35,830 nt of DNA, from positions 11,811,866-11,847,695 of the forward strand of contig NC_090610.1 in assembly GCF_004359215.1 (NCBI RefSeq). Direction: 5' to 3'. This document shows positions 17,476 through 27,237 of this stretch, one piece after another. Made by a program: the position numbers and the translations under genes. Position 1 is the stretch's first letter. Every line of letters starts with the position of its first letter. The stretch is from Bremia lactucae (lineage: Eukaryota > Oomycota > Peronosporomycetes > Peronosporales > Peronosporaceae). Below the pieces are notes generated by a model. That model made no database searches. It had not been told where the DNA came from and saw nothing but the letters and a program-made list of their open reading frames with translations.

Positions 17476-18785
17476 GGAACCATTCCACGTGAACTTAAAG
17501 GCGTTTGCGCCGAGACAGGCTGTGCCGCAGATTGCTGCATCCTCACCAGGATGTCGAGCTGGCCCTTTAAACGAGGTTGCTGACATTTTAGCATCGAAAG
17601 ACGGTTCCGAACCGCCTCAAAAGAGTTCTCAACCCGAGCAAGGCTCTCACGAAGAAGTTACACCTCGTGCTTTAAAGCATCAAATGCTTCCGTCGAGATT
17701 TCGGCCCCCCTCCCGCGCTGCTTGATGCGCGGGGGAACCTTCGGTTTCACGTGGAGAAACTTCTAAATTAACGTCATCGTAATTGCCAATACCAGTATTT
17801 GGTGAAGTGGCTGGGGTACCTATTCTTTTGAAAACTCTTGGGAGTTTGAGGTACCTCTTTGGCAAGATTGCCCGTACGCCGTTGACGCTTTGAGCGTCAA
17901 GTTCAGGGTCAACTTGCGTCAACCGACGCTTCTCACCACTAGAAGCAGGATTAGGTGGATCTATGGCCTCAGTGTGGGTTCGATCCATGGTTGCACGGTC
18001 AATCGAAGCGCAAAAATACCGGCTAGGCCTTTCTTCGTTTTGTGACATAAATGCCGAACACAACTGGCCTTTGGCGTTAAGCTTGGCGAAATCGAAGCGA
18101 AGCGATCGTTCCAAACAAACATCAGCCACATCCGCAGACTCTCTAATATTCCAAATATTGCGGGACCGATAGACCCAGTCAAAACCGAAGCGTGGTATTC
18201 GCGTTTTGATTCGATTGGAAACAAAACGATCGGAATTTTCCTAATTGAGGTCACCGAAGCCCCACAAACCTGATCACGCAAACGCGTCGTATACTGACCT
18301 CGCGTCATTATCTTGGGCCTGAGGTATCGCTCATGAAGAGTGTCGCGAGCAGTGGCTCCTCCGGCGTTCTCGCCGTGGGTCCGGAGGTTCAGATGGCCAA
18401 GCTACGACCCTTGATCTCTTTGAAATGATCTTCCACACTAAGTGGAGTGAATCAATATTCACTGTATTTTTTTTTGCTTTTGCTAGCTCTGCAGCTCGAC
18501 GACGAGCTTGTTCCTCTATGAGGATTGCCCGCTCTTGCTCTTTATCGAGCGGATTCGTAATAATGTCGGACTCAGGGTCCTGTGTCCTCCTCAATACAGT
18601 TAAGACATCAGCGGCACTACGTTCTGGAAACGGAAATGGGCTCGTCGACGTTCATCCGGAGGAGAAAGTGTGTAAGAGCGAAGCTCTTGTTCCTCATCCT
18701 CTGATGGAGTGTGACTTTCAAATTCTACCATTCCCTCATCGTCGAGGAAGTTGCTAAGAGTCTATAACTCACGCCTCATTGTCAT
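17460..18785 (-). pseudogene. Antisense reading frame of F2L, broken
   Basis: On the minus strand from an ATG at 18785: after an early stop, an acidic segment (NFLDDEGMVEFE, HTPSEDEEQELRSY), then RRTQDPESDIITNPLD and a charged helix EQERAILIEEQARRRAAEL (about 18545-18480), then QVDPELDAQSV and LPKRYLKLPRVFKR (about 17900-17830), and a coiled-coil-like end SLARVENSFEAVRNRLSML (about 17640-17584) up to TAA. At least three frame changes. Its position between integrase end and 3' LTR, opposite strand, equals that in family 1. Tat-lineage plant gypsy elements are known to carry antisense ORFs there; I know of no description in oomycetes. Confidence 0.5.
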
Positions 18786-18893
18786 GGGACAAGGAAAGCA
18801 AAACACAACCAAACGGTTAGCTGTTTATGTTTCAACCTCAAGAGGAAATGAACCGAATGTTGTGACTAGGTGTCAACAGTCTGTTGGGGTCGG

Positions 18894-19377
18894 TGTAATG
18901 GGGTACACATTGGATGGAGAACCGTTGATGTGGTACATTGACTTTATGGAAAAAATACCCTTTTATCTAATTTTAAAATAGTTAATTACTAAATATTCAT
19001 TTATTATGGGTAACATATGTGGCGGCGCCAGATATAAATCTGGCGGCCGAAGTCTATTTTAAGAGAGTTAGGGTAAGGTTTAGATTCAAAATAAGTAAAT
19101 AAAGTTCAGCTCCCCTTTCGATCTTAAAGCGTCTAGTATCATCCTAAGGCTTGCGCATTTATCTGTAAGAGATAGAAGTCTTTCGAGAGGGAATTCTCTC
19201 GGGCACTAGTTGCCACTTGGCTCTACGAACCCCTGAATCCCTTGAACTAGTATACATTAAGCTTTAATAGCTTGTACGACTCCCTGAGCTGTTAAACCCA
19301 TTTGTTATATAGAAATAAGAGACTCTCTGAATCTGAAAGTCTTCCTTTGTCTTTAGGAGCGAGGTAGCTCCGCTACA
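18894..19377 (+). repeat. 3' LTR of F2L (family-2 LTR)
   Basis: It starts TGTAATGGGGTACAC and ends GTAGCTCCGCTACA. It is homologous to the 5' LTR of F2R (28499-28962) and to the partial LTR 22463-22795. By eye it differs from the partial LTR by roughly 15-20 percent, much more than the element bodies differ. Confidence 0.8.
19033..19038 (+). promoter_or_regulatory. TATA-like motif in family-2 LTR
   Basis: TATAAA lies about 140 bp into the LTR, inside an inverted repeat (CGCCAGAT/ATCTGGCG flanking ATAA). The F2R 5' LTR keeps TATAAA (28825-28820, minus) with CCGCCA/TGGCGG around it. A plausible Pol II promoter position, untested. Confidence 0.35.
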
Positions 19378-19644
19378 GAAAGGGCTTCTTCAATCAAATA
19401 CTAATCATAAATATCTATGTAAATAGGGAGCTGGGTATGGGGATTTCTTTCTCTCCCTTTCCGCATCACTGACAAAATGAATGGATTAATTCGTGCTTCA
19501 AAGGTTCCTCCCAAACCTGGGCCCCCACTGATGCGAAACGTTCCTAGTTAAGTGTAATCGGAGGTACAGGATAATTTGGCCTCAAGAAAATCGGTACAAT
19601 GCGGTTTCCATCATCAAATGCACAGGTCATTGGCTTGGCTGCTG
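19378..19644. other. Stretch left of the MULE transposase
   Basis: On the minus strand the transposase C-terminal frame may extend into it in fragments, but I cannot follow it with confidence. No terminal inverted repeat was recognised. Otherwise I see nothing. Confidence 0.3.
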
Positions 19645-21600
19645 TCAAAACTTTTCTATGGGAGAACTGATCATCTGCTCTACACGGAAGAAGAGTACTG
19701 GCCGGTCATAACAGTTCGCGAGAAAATGACCGAGCTCGAGGAAGTACATCGAGTAATCAAATCTGCACGGTACGTCTTTCCATATGAACGAATTCAACAT
19801 TCTTTCGACTTCACATTCGTTTTCAGCCCCGGTAATTTCTTTATAAAGTTGTTCGTTTTCCATAATTACCACTCTGAGGTCCTTTTTAACACTTTGCAAT
19901 TCATCTTATGATCTTCCAAGAATTATGGCGATGGTTCGGTAACCACAGTTCCCATCACCCAACTGACTGAAGGGCTGGCAGCAAATTTAATTATCGGGTT
20001 TCTAGCGCTTTTAAGTTGAGCTGAAATATAGCAATGCTGTTTGACATGATGGAAACCTCCTTAGCACCTGAAATTTTTTTCTTCGTGAATAATGTCGCGT
20101 AGGTGCCAGTGCTGGTGTATCAATGTTAAGGGAATGGGCTGTTGCAAATCTCAAGAATTTCATGCACACATGGTAGTCCCATAGTCCTACCCAGCGTATG
20201 ACTGCACGCATTCCTCAAATCATCTTCCGGTCAATTGCGTAGCTTTTCATAACTTTGTAGGGCAAAAACAGACATACGTCCAGTCAGCTGCTCGTATGTT
20301 ACAAATACCTGCGGTATTCGGATGCGTTCGCTGGCAATGTTCGATTTAAGCTCCCGAGCTTAGTGCTCAATGGCTTGATTCATTCTTGTCTGGACGAGAT
20401 CTAGATTGCTTGTAGATGTCTGTAGATATCGTTTCAACGCTGAATATTCAGCTTCATTGCCGACGTTGAGCTATTTTTGAAATGCATCACCTTATCCGTC
20501 CATGCTTGCACAAATTTCGTTTTGTGCGGAGACCAGGTTTTCTCTAGATAGCAGAGAACGTCTGATTCTTCAGCAAACTTAACCCGAAATGCGCTCCAAC
20601 CTGCATCATAGGATGCAATTGTCTTCAGTCGACAAACATTATTCCAATTTCCCAAGAATTCCCCCCAATCTTCCATAGTTCCAAATTCTTTCTTGCAATT
20701 TGCGAGATTTTTTCTCTCTCGATATGCCACATAAATAGGTGTGCGCAGTCCAAAAATACTTTTTTCAATGGGACCAGCTAAAGCCAAGTCACGATCGGTC
20801 ACTAGAACATATGAAGTTTGCACCAGCGTGTTTCGCAACTGCTCGAGCACCCAGATATCATCCGCCTTCGCTTCCCCTGATAGAAATGCAAATGCCGAGT
20901 AAAAGGTTAAATTTATTCCCGTTCTTCCAACCATGCTCAGCAGTGGCATTCTGAACCTGTTGGTTTTGTAGGTAAAATCCAAGAGAAGAAGCTTACTGTA
21001 CCGGCACGTTAGAACGGATGGGTGTTGGATGGGCCACAAAAAAGTGTGTGACGCACCCACACCGCTGGTTTTCACACTATAAACCAATTTGCTCAAAGTG
21101 AGTTCATCCATCAAGGCCTGAATCGGGTACTTGCCTGCCAATTCCTTTAAACGAGACTGCGATATGGCATTGTAGAAGTTTTTCCCCGTAGCCAGTGATT
21201 CTGGAAACTCACGGCAAATAAGTGTGAATCCCTGAGGTGCAGGAACTCCAGCTGATACAAGTGTCCTGTACACGTCCTTTCTTCTTCTCCAGTCATTCTG
21301 CGGCATCCTAATTGCCTGGCCATATTCTCTGAAGGCTCATGGTTTTGTTGGCTGTTCCGCAGTTCGACCGTCCAGGAGCTATCTCAACTCTTCTTTCCAA
21401 AAGCTTTCCAAGGACACCCCGGCCGTCTGGTTCCTATCTTTCGTTTCTTCCCGTCAGCATTTCCGGTAGATCGTTTCCTATATCCCTACCTCAATCGCAC
21501 CCTAGCAAAACTCGCTTGTCTCCATCTGAACGCTTTATTGACACTCCATAGCCAGACTCACGGCACACATGGCGAATATGTTCTATAAGATCGCAATGTG
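19645..21600 (-). pseudogene. FAR1-type Mutator-like (MULE) transposase, decayed
   Basis: Minus strand, N to C. FAR1-type DNA-binding remnant in broken frames (SIKRSDGDKRVLLGCD at about 21535, CPWKAFGKK at about 21405, NHEPSENMA at about 21335). Then an open 290-aa MULE core, 21306-20434, with LLLLDFTYKTNRFRMPLLSM (first Asp), YVLVTDRDLALAG (second Asp) and NLANCKKEFG. The catalytic Glu lies just beyond in the other frame (NEAEYSALKRYLQTSTSN, about 20455-20400). A SWIM-type zinc motif CSHTLGRTMGLPCVHEI spans about 20200-20150. A C-terminal OTU-like piece LGHFLANCYDRPVLFF lies at 19740-19693. At least three frameshifts make it inactive. It fills the spacer of the inverted repeat. Confidence 0.8.
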
Positions 21601-21914
21601 TGGTAAATACACGGTTGAAATTGATGAAAAAAGATTTTTTTTTGAGAAAGGTGGTGAGATTAAAAAATTTATGGGCTGGGAATTTAGTAAGACGCGGGCT
21701 AGAAAATATTGTAATATTGATATTCTTGTTCGCGTTGTTCTAAATTCCAATCTATTTTACCTACGACAGGGGTATGTTATTGTTTCAGTAACAACCAATC
21801 CTAATTTCAGGGGTAATAATTTTGTTTCAATAGAAATGACGCCATAATTTGATTGTTCAGATTTCACGTGGTGGAAATAGCAACTTGGTTGGGTGCAAAT
21901 AGCGTGTCTCTTAA
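21601..21914. other. AT-rich stretch with a GGTGGAAATAGC repeat unit
   Basis: 21601-21850 is AT-rich; a 92-aa plus-strand frame exists but shows no recognisable composition or motif and probably belongs to the MULE flank. At 21864-21899, CACGTGGTGGAAATAGCAACTTGG followed by TGGGTGCAAATAGC resembles 29075-29125. Confidence 0.35.
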
Positions 21915-22183
21915 TATATTAATAAATAAGAGTACGCCTTCTTGCGCGACGCCTAATCGTGGCTTGTAGCGATAAGTGGGGTTAATTTAAACTTGAATCA
22001 ACCAATCAATAGAACTAATCTCTTATTGCGTCAATATTACCAAATTTGGTAATATTGAAATTATTAGCTCAAAATTATTAAAAGATATTAATTTACACTT
22101 CTTTCTTATTTCTTCTCAAAGGAAATAATATTTATAATTTCTCTTATAGAAAATACTATTATATAACGTTACACCCCGTTACA
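21915..22183 (-). repeat. Family-1 LTR fragment (5' half)
   Basis: On the minus strand it starts TGTAACGGGGTGTAACGTTA at 22183 and follows the family-1 LTR (for example AATATTACCAAATTTGGTAATATTGA, seen near 22055) until about 21915, where homology stops. A purine-rich tract lies just outside (22184-22192), so it is the start of a 3' LTR. Confidence 0.7.
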
Positions 22184-22462
22184 TTCCCACCTTAAACAAC
22201 AGTCACTTTTGTGACTGATGTTAAGTGACACAAAGAGATATAATGTATCTCTCGGTAAATTAGTGCTTGTCGATCATTTTTAATTCCAACTTTTGGTTGC
22301 GCTTGGAATCGAAATCCGTGCGCGTCGCCTGTGAGACAGCAAAGCTGGCAGCTGCATGGCCTAGTGCAGTTGTTAGCGATGCAAACGTATTAGTAGACGC
22401 GTATGCGTCTACTGCGAGGAAAAGTCACCTCCTACTCCAATTGGAGGTGACTGGTATATATT
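22184..22462 (-). pseudogene. 3'-end fragment of a family-1 element
   Basis: Homologous to E1 9880-10030. The minus strand is open as GHAAASFAVSQATRTDFDSK, and the plus strand (antisense, the N-terminal part of the antisense frame) is open as RVACETAKLAAAW from about 22320. It carries two perfect hairpins seen in E1 in altered form (GTAGACGC/GCGTCTAC; GTCACCTCC/GGAGGTGAC). It joins a truncated family-2 LTR at about 22462. Confidence 0.55.
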
Positions 22463-22795
22463 TAGGCGAGCTACTTCGCTCCTTAAGTCACAGGAAGACT
22501 GATAAGCTCAAAGAGTCTCTTAGATCGATAGATCGAATAGGTTTAACAATTCAGAGAGTCGTACAACCTATTTAGGCTTAGTGAATCCTAGTTCAAGGGG
22601 TTCAGGGCTTCGTAGAACTAATTGGAAACTAGTGCCCGAGAGTATGTTCGTTAGAAGGGCTTCTATCTCTCACAGATGAATGCGCAAGCCTTAGGATGAC
22701 GTTAGACGCTTTAAGATCAAAAGAGGAACTGGACTTTATTTACTTATTTTGAATGTAAACCTTACCCTAGCTTTGCTAAAATAGACTTCGACTGC
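22463..22795 (-). repeat. Partial 3' LTR of F2R
   Basis: On the minus strand it corresponds to F2L LTR positions about 19047-19370 (AAGTCTATTTTA... to GAAGTAGCTCG). The first roughly 150 bp of the LTR are missing. The filler TGGCAACAGAAATAGCT at about 22799-22815 lies between it and the body homology. Confidence 0.75.
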
Positions 22796-22815
22796 CAGAG
22801 CTATTTCTGTTGCCA

Positions 22816-23891
22816 CAAGAGCAGGCAATCCTCATATAGGAACAAGCTCGTCGTCGAGCTGCAGAGCTAGCAAAAGCAAAAAATTACAGTGAATATTGAT
22901 TCACTCCACTTAGTGTGGAAGATCATTTCAAAGAGATCAAGGGTCGTAGCTTGGCCATCTGAACCTCCGGACCCACGGCGAGAACGCCGGAGGAGCCACT
23001 GCTCGCGACACTCTTCATGAGCGATACCTCAGGCCCAAGATAATGACGCGAGGTCAGTATACGACGCGTTTGCGTGATCAGGTTTGTGGGGCTTCGGTGA
23101 CCTCAATTAGGAAAATTCCGATCGTTTTGTTTCCAATCGAATCAAAACGCGAATACCACGCTTCGGTTTTGACTGGGTCTATCGGTCCCGCAATATTTGG
23201 AATATTAGAGAGTCTGCGGATGTGGCTGATGTTTGTTTGGAACGATCGCTTCGCTTCGATTTCGCCAAGCTTAACGCCAAAGGCCAGTTGTGTTCGGCAT
23301 TTATGTCACAAAACGAAGAAAGGCCTAGCCGGTATTTTTGCGCTTCGATTGACCGTGCAACCATGGATCGAACCCACACTGAGGCCATAGATCCACCTAA
23401 TCCTGCTTCTAGTGGTGAGAAGCGTCGGTTGACGCAAGTTGACCCTGAACTTGACGCTCAAAGCGTCAACGGCGTACGGGCAATCTTGCCAAAGAGGTAC
23501 CTCAAACTCCCAAGAGTTTTCAAAAGAATAGGTACCCCAGCCACTTCACCAAATACTGGTATTGGCAATTACGATGACGTTAATTTAGAAGTTTCTCCAC
23601 GTGAAACCGAAGGTTCCCCCGCGCATCAAGCAGCGCGGGAGGGGGGCCGAAATCTCGACGGAAGCATTTGATGCTTTAAAGCACGAGGTGTAACTTCTTC
23701 GTGAGAGCCTTGCTCGGGTTGAGAACTCTTTTGAGGCGGTTCGGAACCGTCTTTCGATGCTAAAATGTCAGCAACCTCGTTTAAAGGGCCAGCTCGACAT
23801 CCTGGTGAGGATGCAGCAATCTGCGGCACAGCCTGTCTCGGCGCAAACGCCTTTAAGTTCACGTGGAATGGTTCCGATATGGCTAAAGTAA
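22816..23891 (+). pseudogene. Antisense reading frame of F2R (5' part deleted)
   Basis: Plus-strand mirror of 17460-18535: charged helix (EQARRRAAEL at about 22840-22870), open pieces 23043-23390 and 23222-23671, and the coiled-coil end up to TAA 23889-23891, opposite the integrase C-terminal motif. The acidic N-terminal part present in F2L has been deleted here. Confidence 0.45.
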
Positions 23892-25146
23892 GCAAACGTA
23901 GAACACTTGGTGTGTACGCAGCTTGGTAGGGCGGTTTAGCGTGTAAGGTAGGCCCTTCTTGGCCCGGACCATAAATAATTCAGTAAGCGCGGGCTCAATT
24001 TGGTCTTGAAGACCGCGGAGGACAAATTAGTCGGTAGATTTTTAGCGTTTGATAAAATTGGTCTCCGACCACATAAGTATTTATACAGCTTCTGCCTTTG
24101 ACATTTGCTTGTTCTTTGTGTGTGTCTTGGCTATCAGCCATCGTGTCACGTGCATGTCTGAAGACACTAAGTCGCGTCGCGAGAAACTCGCTTAGTTGTT
24201 TCCGAATGGTAACAGTGCTGATATCAGCAAGCCTATCGGCTGACCCCTTCCCCCACCAAGCCCTTATCCACGCAGTGGTATCGTTAACGGAACGCGTGGG
24301 TGGGTGGGTAAGACCGTCGACATAGATCTGAGTGTAGCCTATAAAGGCATGGACAGCGTAATTTAACGCAAATCCACCACTGGGATCAGTGAGCTCCAGC
24401 GCTTTGGTGTCTAAGCACACGCACTGCGTAAAACGTCTTCAATGACGCGATTGACACGTTCAGTTTGACCATCGGTCTGCGGATGGTCTGCGGTGGACAT
24501 GTCCAATCTGGTGCCAAGCACTCGGAGAATCGATTTCTAGAATTTACCCGTGAAATGGGGGTCCCGATCAGAGACAATTGCCACAGGCAAACCGTGTTGT
24601 CGAAACACGCGACCGATGAATAGCCTTGCGGTACCTTCACCATCAATGGTACCCGGCACAGCCGCTAAGTAAGCCATTTTGCTCAATCGGCCAACAAAGA
24701 CCACTATGCCGGAGTTGCCGGCCGAATCTTTTGGTAACCGAAACAAAACCATACTAATAGACTTTCAACACCCAATGGGTACGGGCAGGCTTGCCAGTGG
24801 TGCAGCAGCATGCGCCGAGGTTTTTAACCCGTTGGCAACTTCCGCATGTGCGACCGTATGTGCTGACCCATTGATAAAGTTTGGGCCACTAATAAATTCG
24901 GCTTGCAGAGCCGTAGGTATTTTCTCTACCGAGATGACCACCAAGAACAGTATCGTGCGCCTCATAGAGGATTTGATACTTCAAATTCTCATCATGAGGA
25001 ACAAGAACACGCGGGGGATCTCCAGCGTCGGTGCAATAAAGCAACAGGTCGATTACGATAGAAAATCGATGTAACCTTGCACGCAAACGTACCAACAATT
25101 TAAACCCCGATTCAGCCTCTTCAGAGCTTGTAGCAGAGCTACACAC
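23876..25146 (-). pseudogene. Integrase of F2R, broken
   Basis: Mirror of F2L 16205-17475, with the same lesions: first catalytic Asp lost (SMVLF), VSDRDPHF and [11 protein letters not shown] kept, and the same frame breaks. One visible difference is Gly for Ser in LFI-G-RVF (F2L LFI-S-RVF). Confidence 0.75.
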
Positions 25147-25155
25147 TGTTTATCC

Positions 25156-25590
25156 TAGGCGTAAGCCGAACGGATAAATTCAGTAATAGGCGACATTACA
25201 GTTGTTAAATGAGAGAGCTCATAATCACGCCTGCTTGATAACGCATCAGCCAAAGTATTCTGCTTGCCAAGCTTATACTTCACCTCGAAGTTGTATTCGG
25301 CGAAAAAGGATAGCCATCGGGCCATTCTATGTGAGAGATGAGGGGACTTAGTCGCAGTGCGTAATGACGCGTGATCTGTTTATAATTACAGCCGAGCAGA
25401 TGAATTTTGAATTTGACAAGAGCATACTTCATAGCAAATCACTCTTTGTCACGAACTGGCTAGTTCATTTCCGCAGCTTTAAGCTGTCTAGACTTGAACG
25501 CAATTACACGTTCACGCCCATCATCATCTGTTTGTCACAGAGCACTGCCGATGGCAAAATCCAATGCGTCACAGACGACACAAAAAGGTT
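25156..25590 (-). pseudogene. RNase H domain of F2R, broken
   Basis: Mirror of F2L 15761-16195 and identical where I compared bases (for example 25331-25400). Same stops. Confidence 0.7.
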
Positions 25591-26471
25591 AATTTGGATT
25601 TGGCAGTGTCAGATTCGGGGCATGTATAAGGCTATAACAAAACTGGCTTAAAGATTCATTCTCAGTGCTAGTCCAGCACCATCGTGTATCCTTTTTAAAG
25701 AGATTAGATAATGGCCTAGTCATATCAGCGTAATTTTCGCTATATTTGTGTAAACAGTTGGCGAGACCCAACCTTACGCAAATCCTTTTGGTTTTTAGGA
25801 ACCGGCCAATCTACTATGGCTTTTACCTTAGCGGGATCCGCTCTCTAAGGCCTCGCTTCCCAATGAAACACCCTAAAAAAGGAATTTCGTCGGCGCCAAA
25901 ACTGCATTTAGATGCATTGGCATACAATTTATTTGTGCGCATACACTCGAGCACTGTTCGCAAATGGTCGATGTAGTTTTCCACATCCGCCTGGCCGTGA
26001 TCCGCACGACTATCGACAAAAATGTAATCAAACTAAGTCTGCGCATAACCTCGATGAGGGTGGAACAGTTGCGTCACTAGACGATTAAATATTGCCGGGG
26101 CATGGGCAGGCCCTTGTGGCTATCCAAGCACTCCCATAGCATACCGCTTGGGATGCTAACCGCTGTAAGCGGGATATCGCTAGCTCGCATGAGCAGTTGG
26201 TAATGACCATCGACTAAGTCAAGTGCACTGAGCACTGTACATTGTACTCTTTGAGGATCGATGACCCCCTCCGCGCACTAAGTGCTTTTGTGTCATCCAG
26301 GACAACTTCGACCAGAAGTGACGATGAGTTTAACTCAATCGTTGGTCGAATGACCACCATCTCAGATAAGTCGCCAGCCTTTAAGGCTCGGCCGCACTCA
26401 TTAATAGATATTTCGTCTAGCTTTAAAAGAACATGTAACGAAGGGATTGCCGCAAGGCTAGGTTCTCCCTC
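25591..26471 (-). pseudogene. Reverse transcriptase of F2R, broken
   Basis: Mirror of F2L 14880-15760, with the same FDYIFVDS catalytic box and stops. The linker frame 26534-26214 (106 aa) is open: LLKLDEISINECGRALKAGD, RPTIELNSSSLLVEVVLDDT. Confidence 0.75.
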
Positions 26472-26602
26472 GCCTGTATTGGCTCTATACCAGAGTCGCC
26501 AATAGTGGCACCATTGACACCCAGTATGGTGCACCCTCGGCCGACCACACTCGGTGGACTTAGACGTGCCACTTCACGTATCTCAGGGATGCTACACCCT
26601 TG

Positions 26603-26737
26603 ATGATTCGGCCTTAGGCCTACAATGCTTTCAGCATTCAGTAATCATGACTCGGTCTTAGGCCGACAATGCTTTAAGCATTCAGTGAATCATGACTCGG
26701 CCTTAGGCCGACAATGCTTTAAGCATTCAGTGAATCG
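26603..26737 (-). repeat. Three copies of the 45-bp tandem repeat
   Basis: Same unit as 14672-14763 but three copies; the middle one has GGTCTTAGGCCG in place of GGCCTTAGGCCG. The extra unit, less a few bases, accounts for the 42-bp offset between the arms. Confidence 0.8.
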
Positions 26738-26902
26738 TTATCACGTGCCGTTCCACCCCCCTTTTCTGTTTCGGGCACAGTTAATGTTTTTAACGTTGAG
26801 ATTTAGTAACGCAGACACTCCAATGTCTAAATCACTGACAGATTTAGTCAGTGATCCGCGTAATAACGCTTTTGTTGCCTAGCAAAGGTGGGTTCATGAC
26901 TC

Positions 26903-27237
26903 TTTTAAACTTTGCTAGGAACAATGCGCGTGGCGCCTAACGTCTTAAACCTCCAATCGATCCAAGGCTCATGGCGTTCAAGCCAGGCCATACCCAGGAT
27001 GAGATCATATCTCGAATCTAAATCAAGGACGAGACAGCGTTGAATACTGTCAAAGTCCAGAAACTTTATGCCTAAGTTCAATGGAATATTAGGGACAGTG
27101 ACACGAGTCCCAGTCGCTAAGCAAAAAGTGATTGTATCACTTTTATGCGCTTTCAGCACCTCAGCGTACTGTTGATTTCCCTCAAGGGAAAGCATCAAGC
27201 ACAACTGCAAGACGCTTCTGAGTCAATTAAAATTGAC
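26903..27237 (-). pseudogene. Aspartic protease of F2R, inactive
   Basis: The open 101-aa frame 27210-26905 includes AEVLKAHKSDTITFCLATGT, VPNIPLNLGIKFLDFDS, CLVLDLDSRYDLILGMAWLE and RHEPWIDW. It is better kept than the F2L copy (CAA instead of TAA), but the active-site region has the same NHG / DSEA defect. Confidence 0.7.

Larger units (their letters stand above)
13141..18537. repeat. Left arm of the 5.4-kb inverted repeat
   Basis: Positions x and y of matching bases add to 41351 from about 14846 to 18308, so there is no net indel over 3.46 kb. The sum is 41393 for about 13520-14166, because F2R has one extra 45-bp repeat unit. Differences are rare from 14.8 to 18.5 kb and more frequent in gag (13141-13750). 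Homology stops at 18537 / 22816. Confidence 0.9.
13141..19377 (+). mobile_element. F2L: family-2 Ty3/gypsy element, 5' truncated
   Basis: Gag, protease, RT, RNase H, integrase, a 3' region with an antisense frame and a 3' LTR on the plus strand. The 5' LTR and the first part of gag are missing. The part 13141-18537 is repeated in inverted orientation at 22816-28251 with near identity, including shared stops and catalytic losses. Confidence 0.85.

Noticed and set aside
21569..21847. Plus-strand ORF of 92 aa in AT-rich sequence
   Set aside because: No motif, no homologous copy elsewhere in the window, composition follows the AT-rich background; probably MULE flank on the other strand.
19378..21860. 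Terminal inverted repeats of the MULE
   Set aside because: I compared both flanks by eye and found no convincing pair, so no element borders are claimed.
26603..26737. CRISPR-like array (three repeats with palindromes)
   Set aside because: The repeats are directly adjacent, in frame with pol and without unique spacers; a coding minisatellite.
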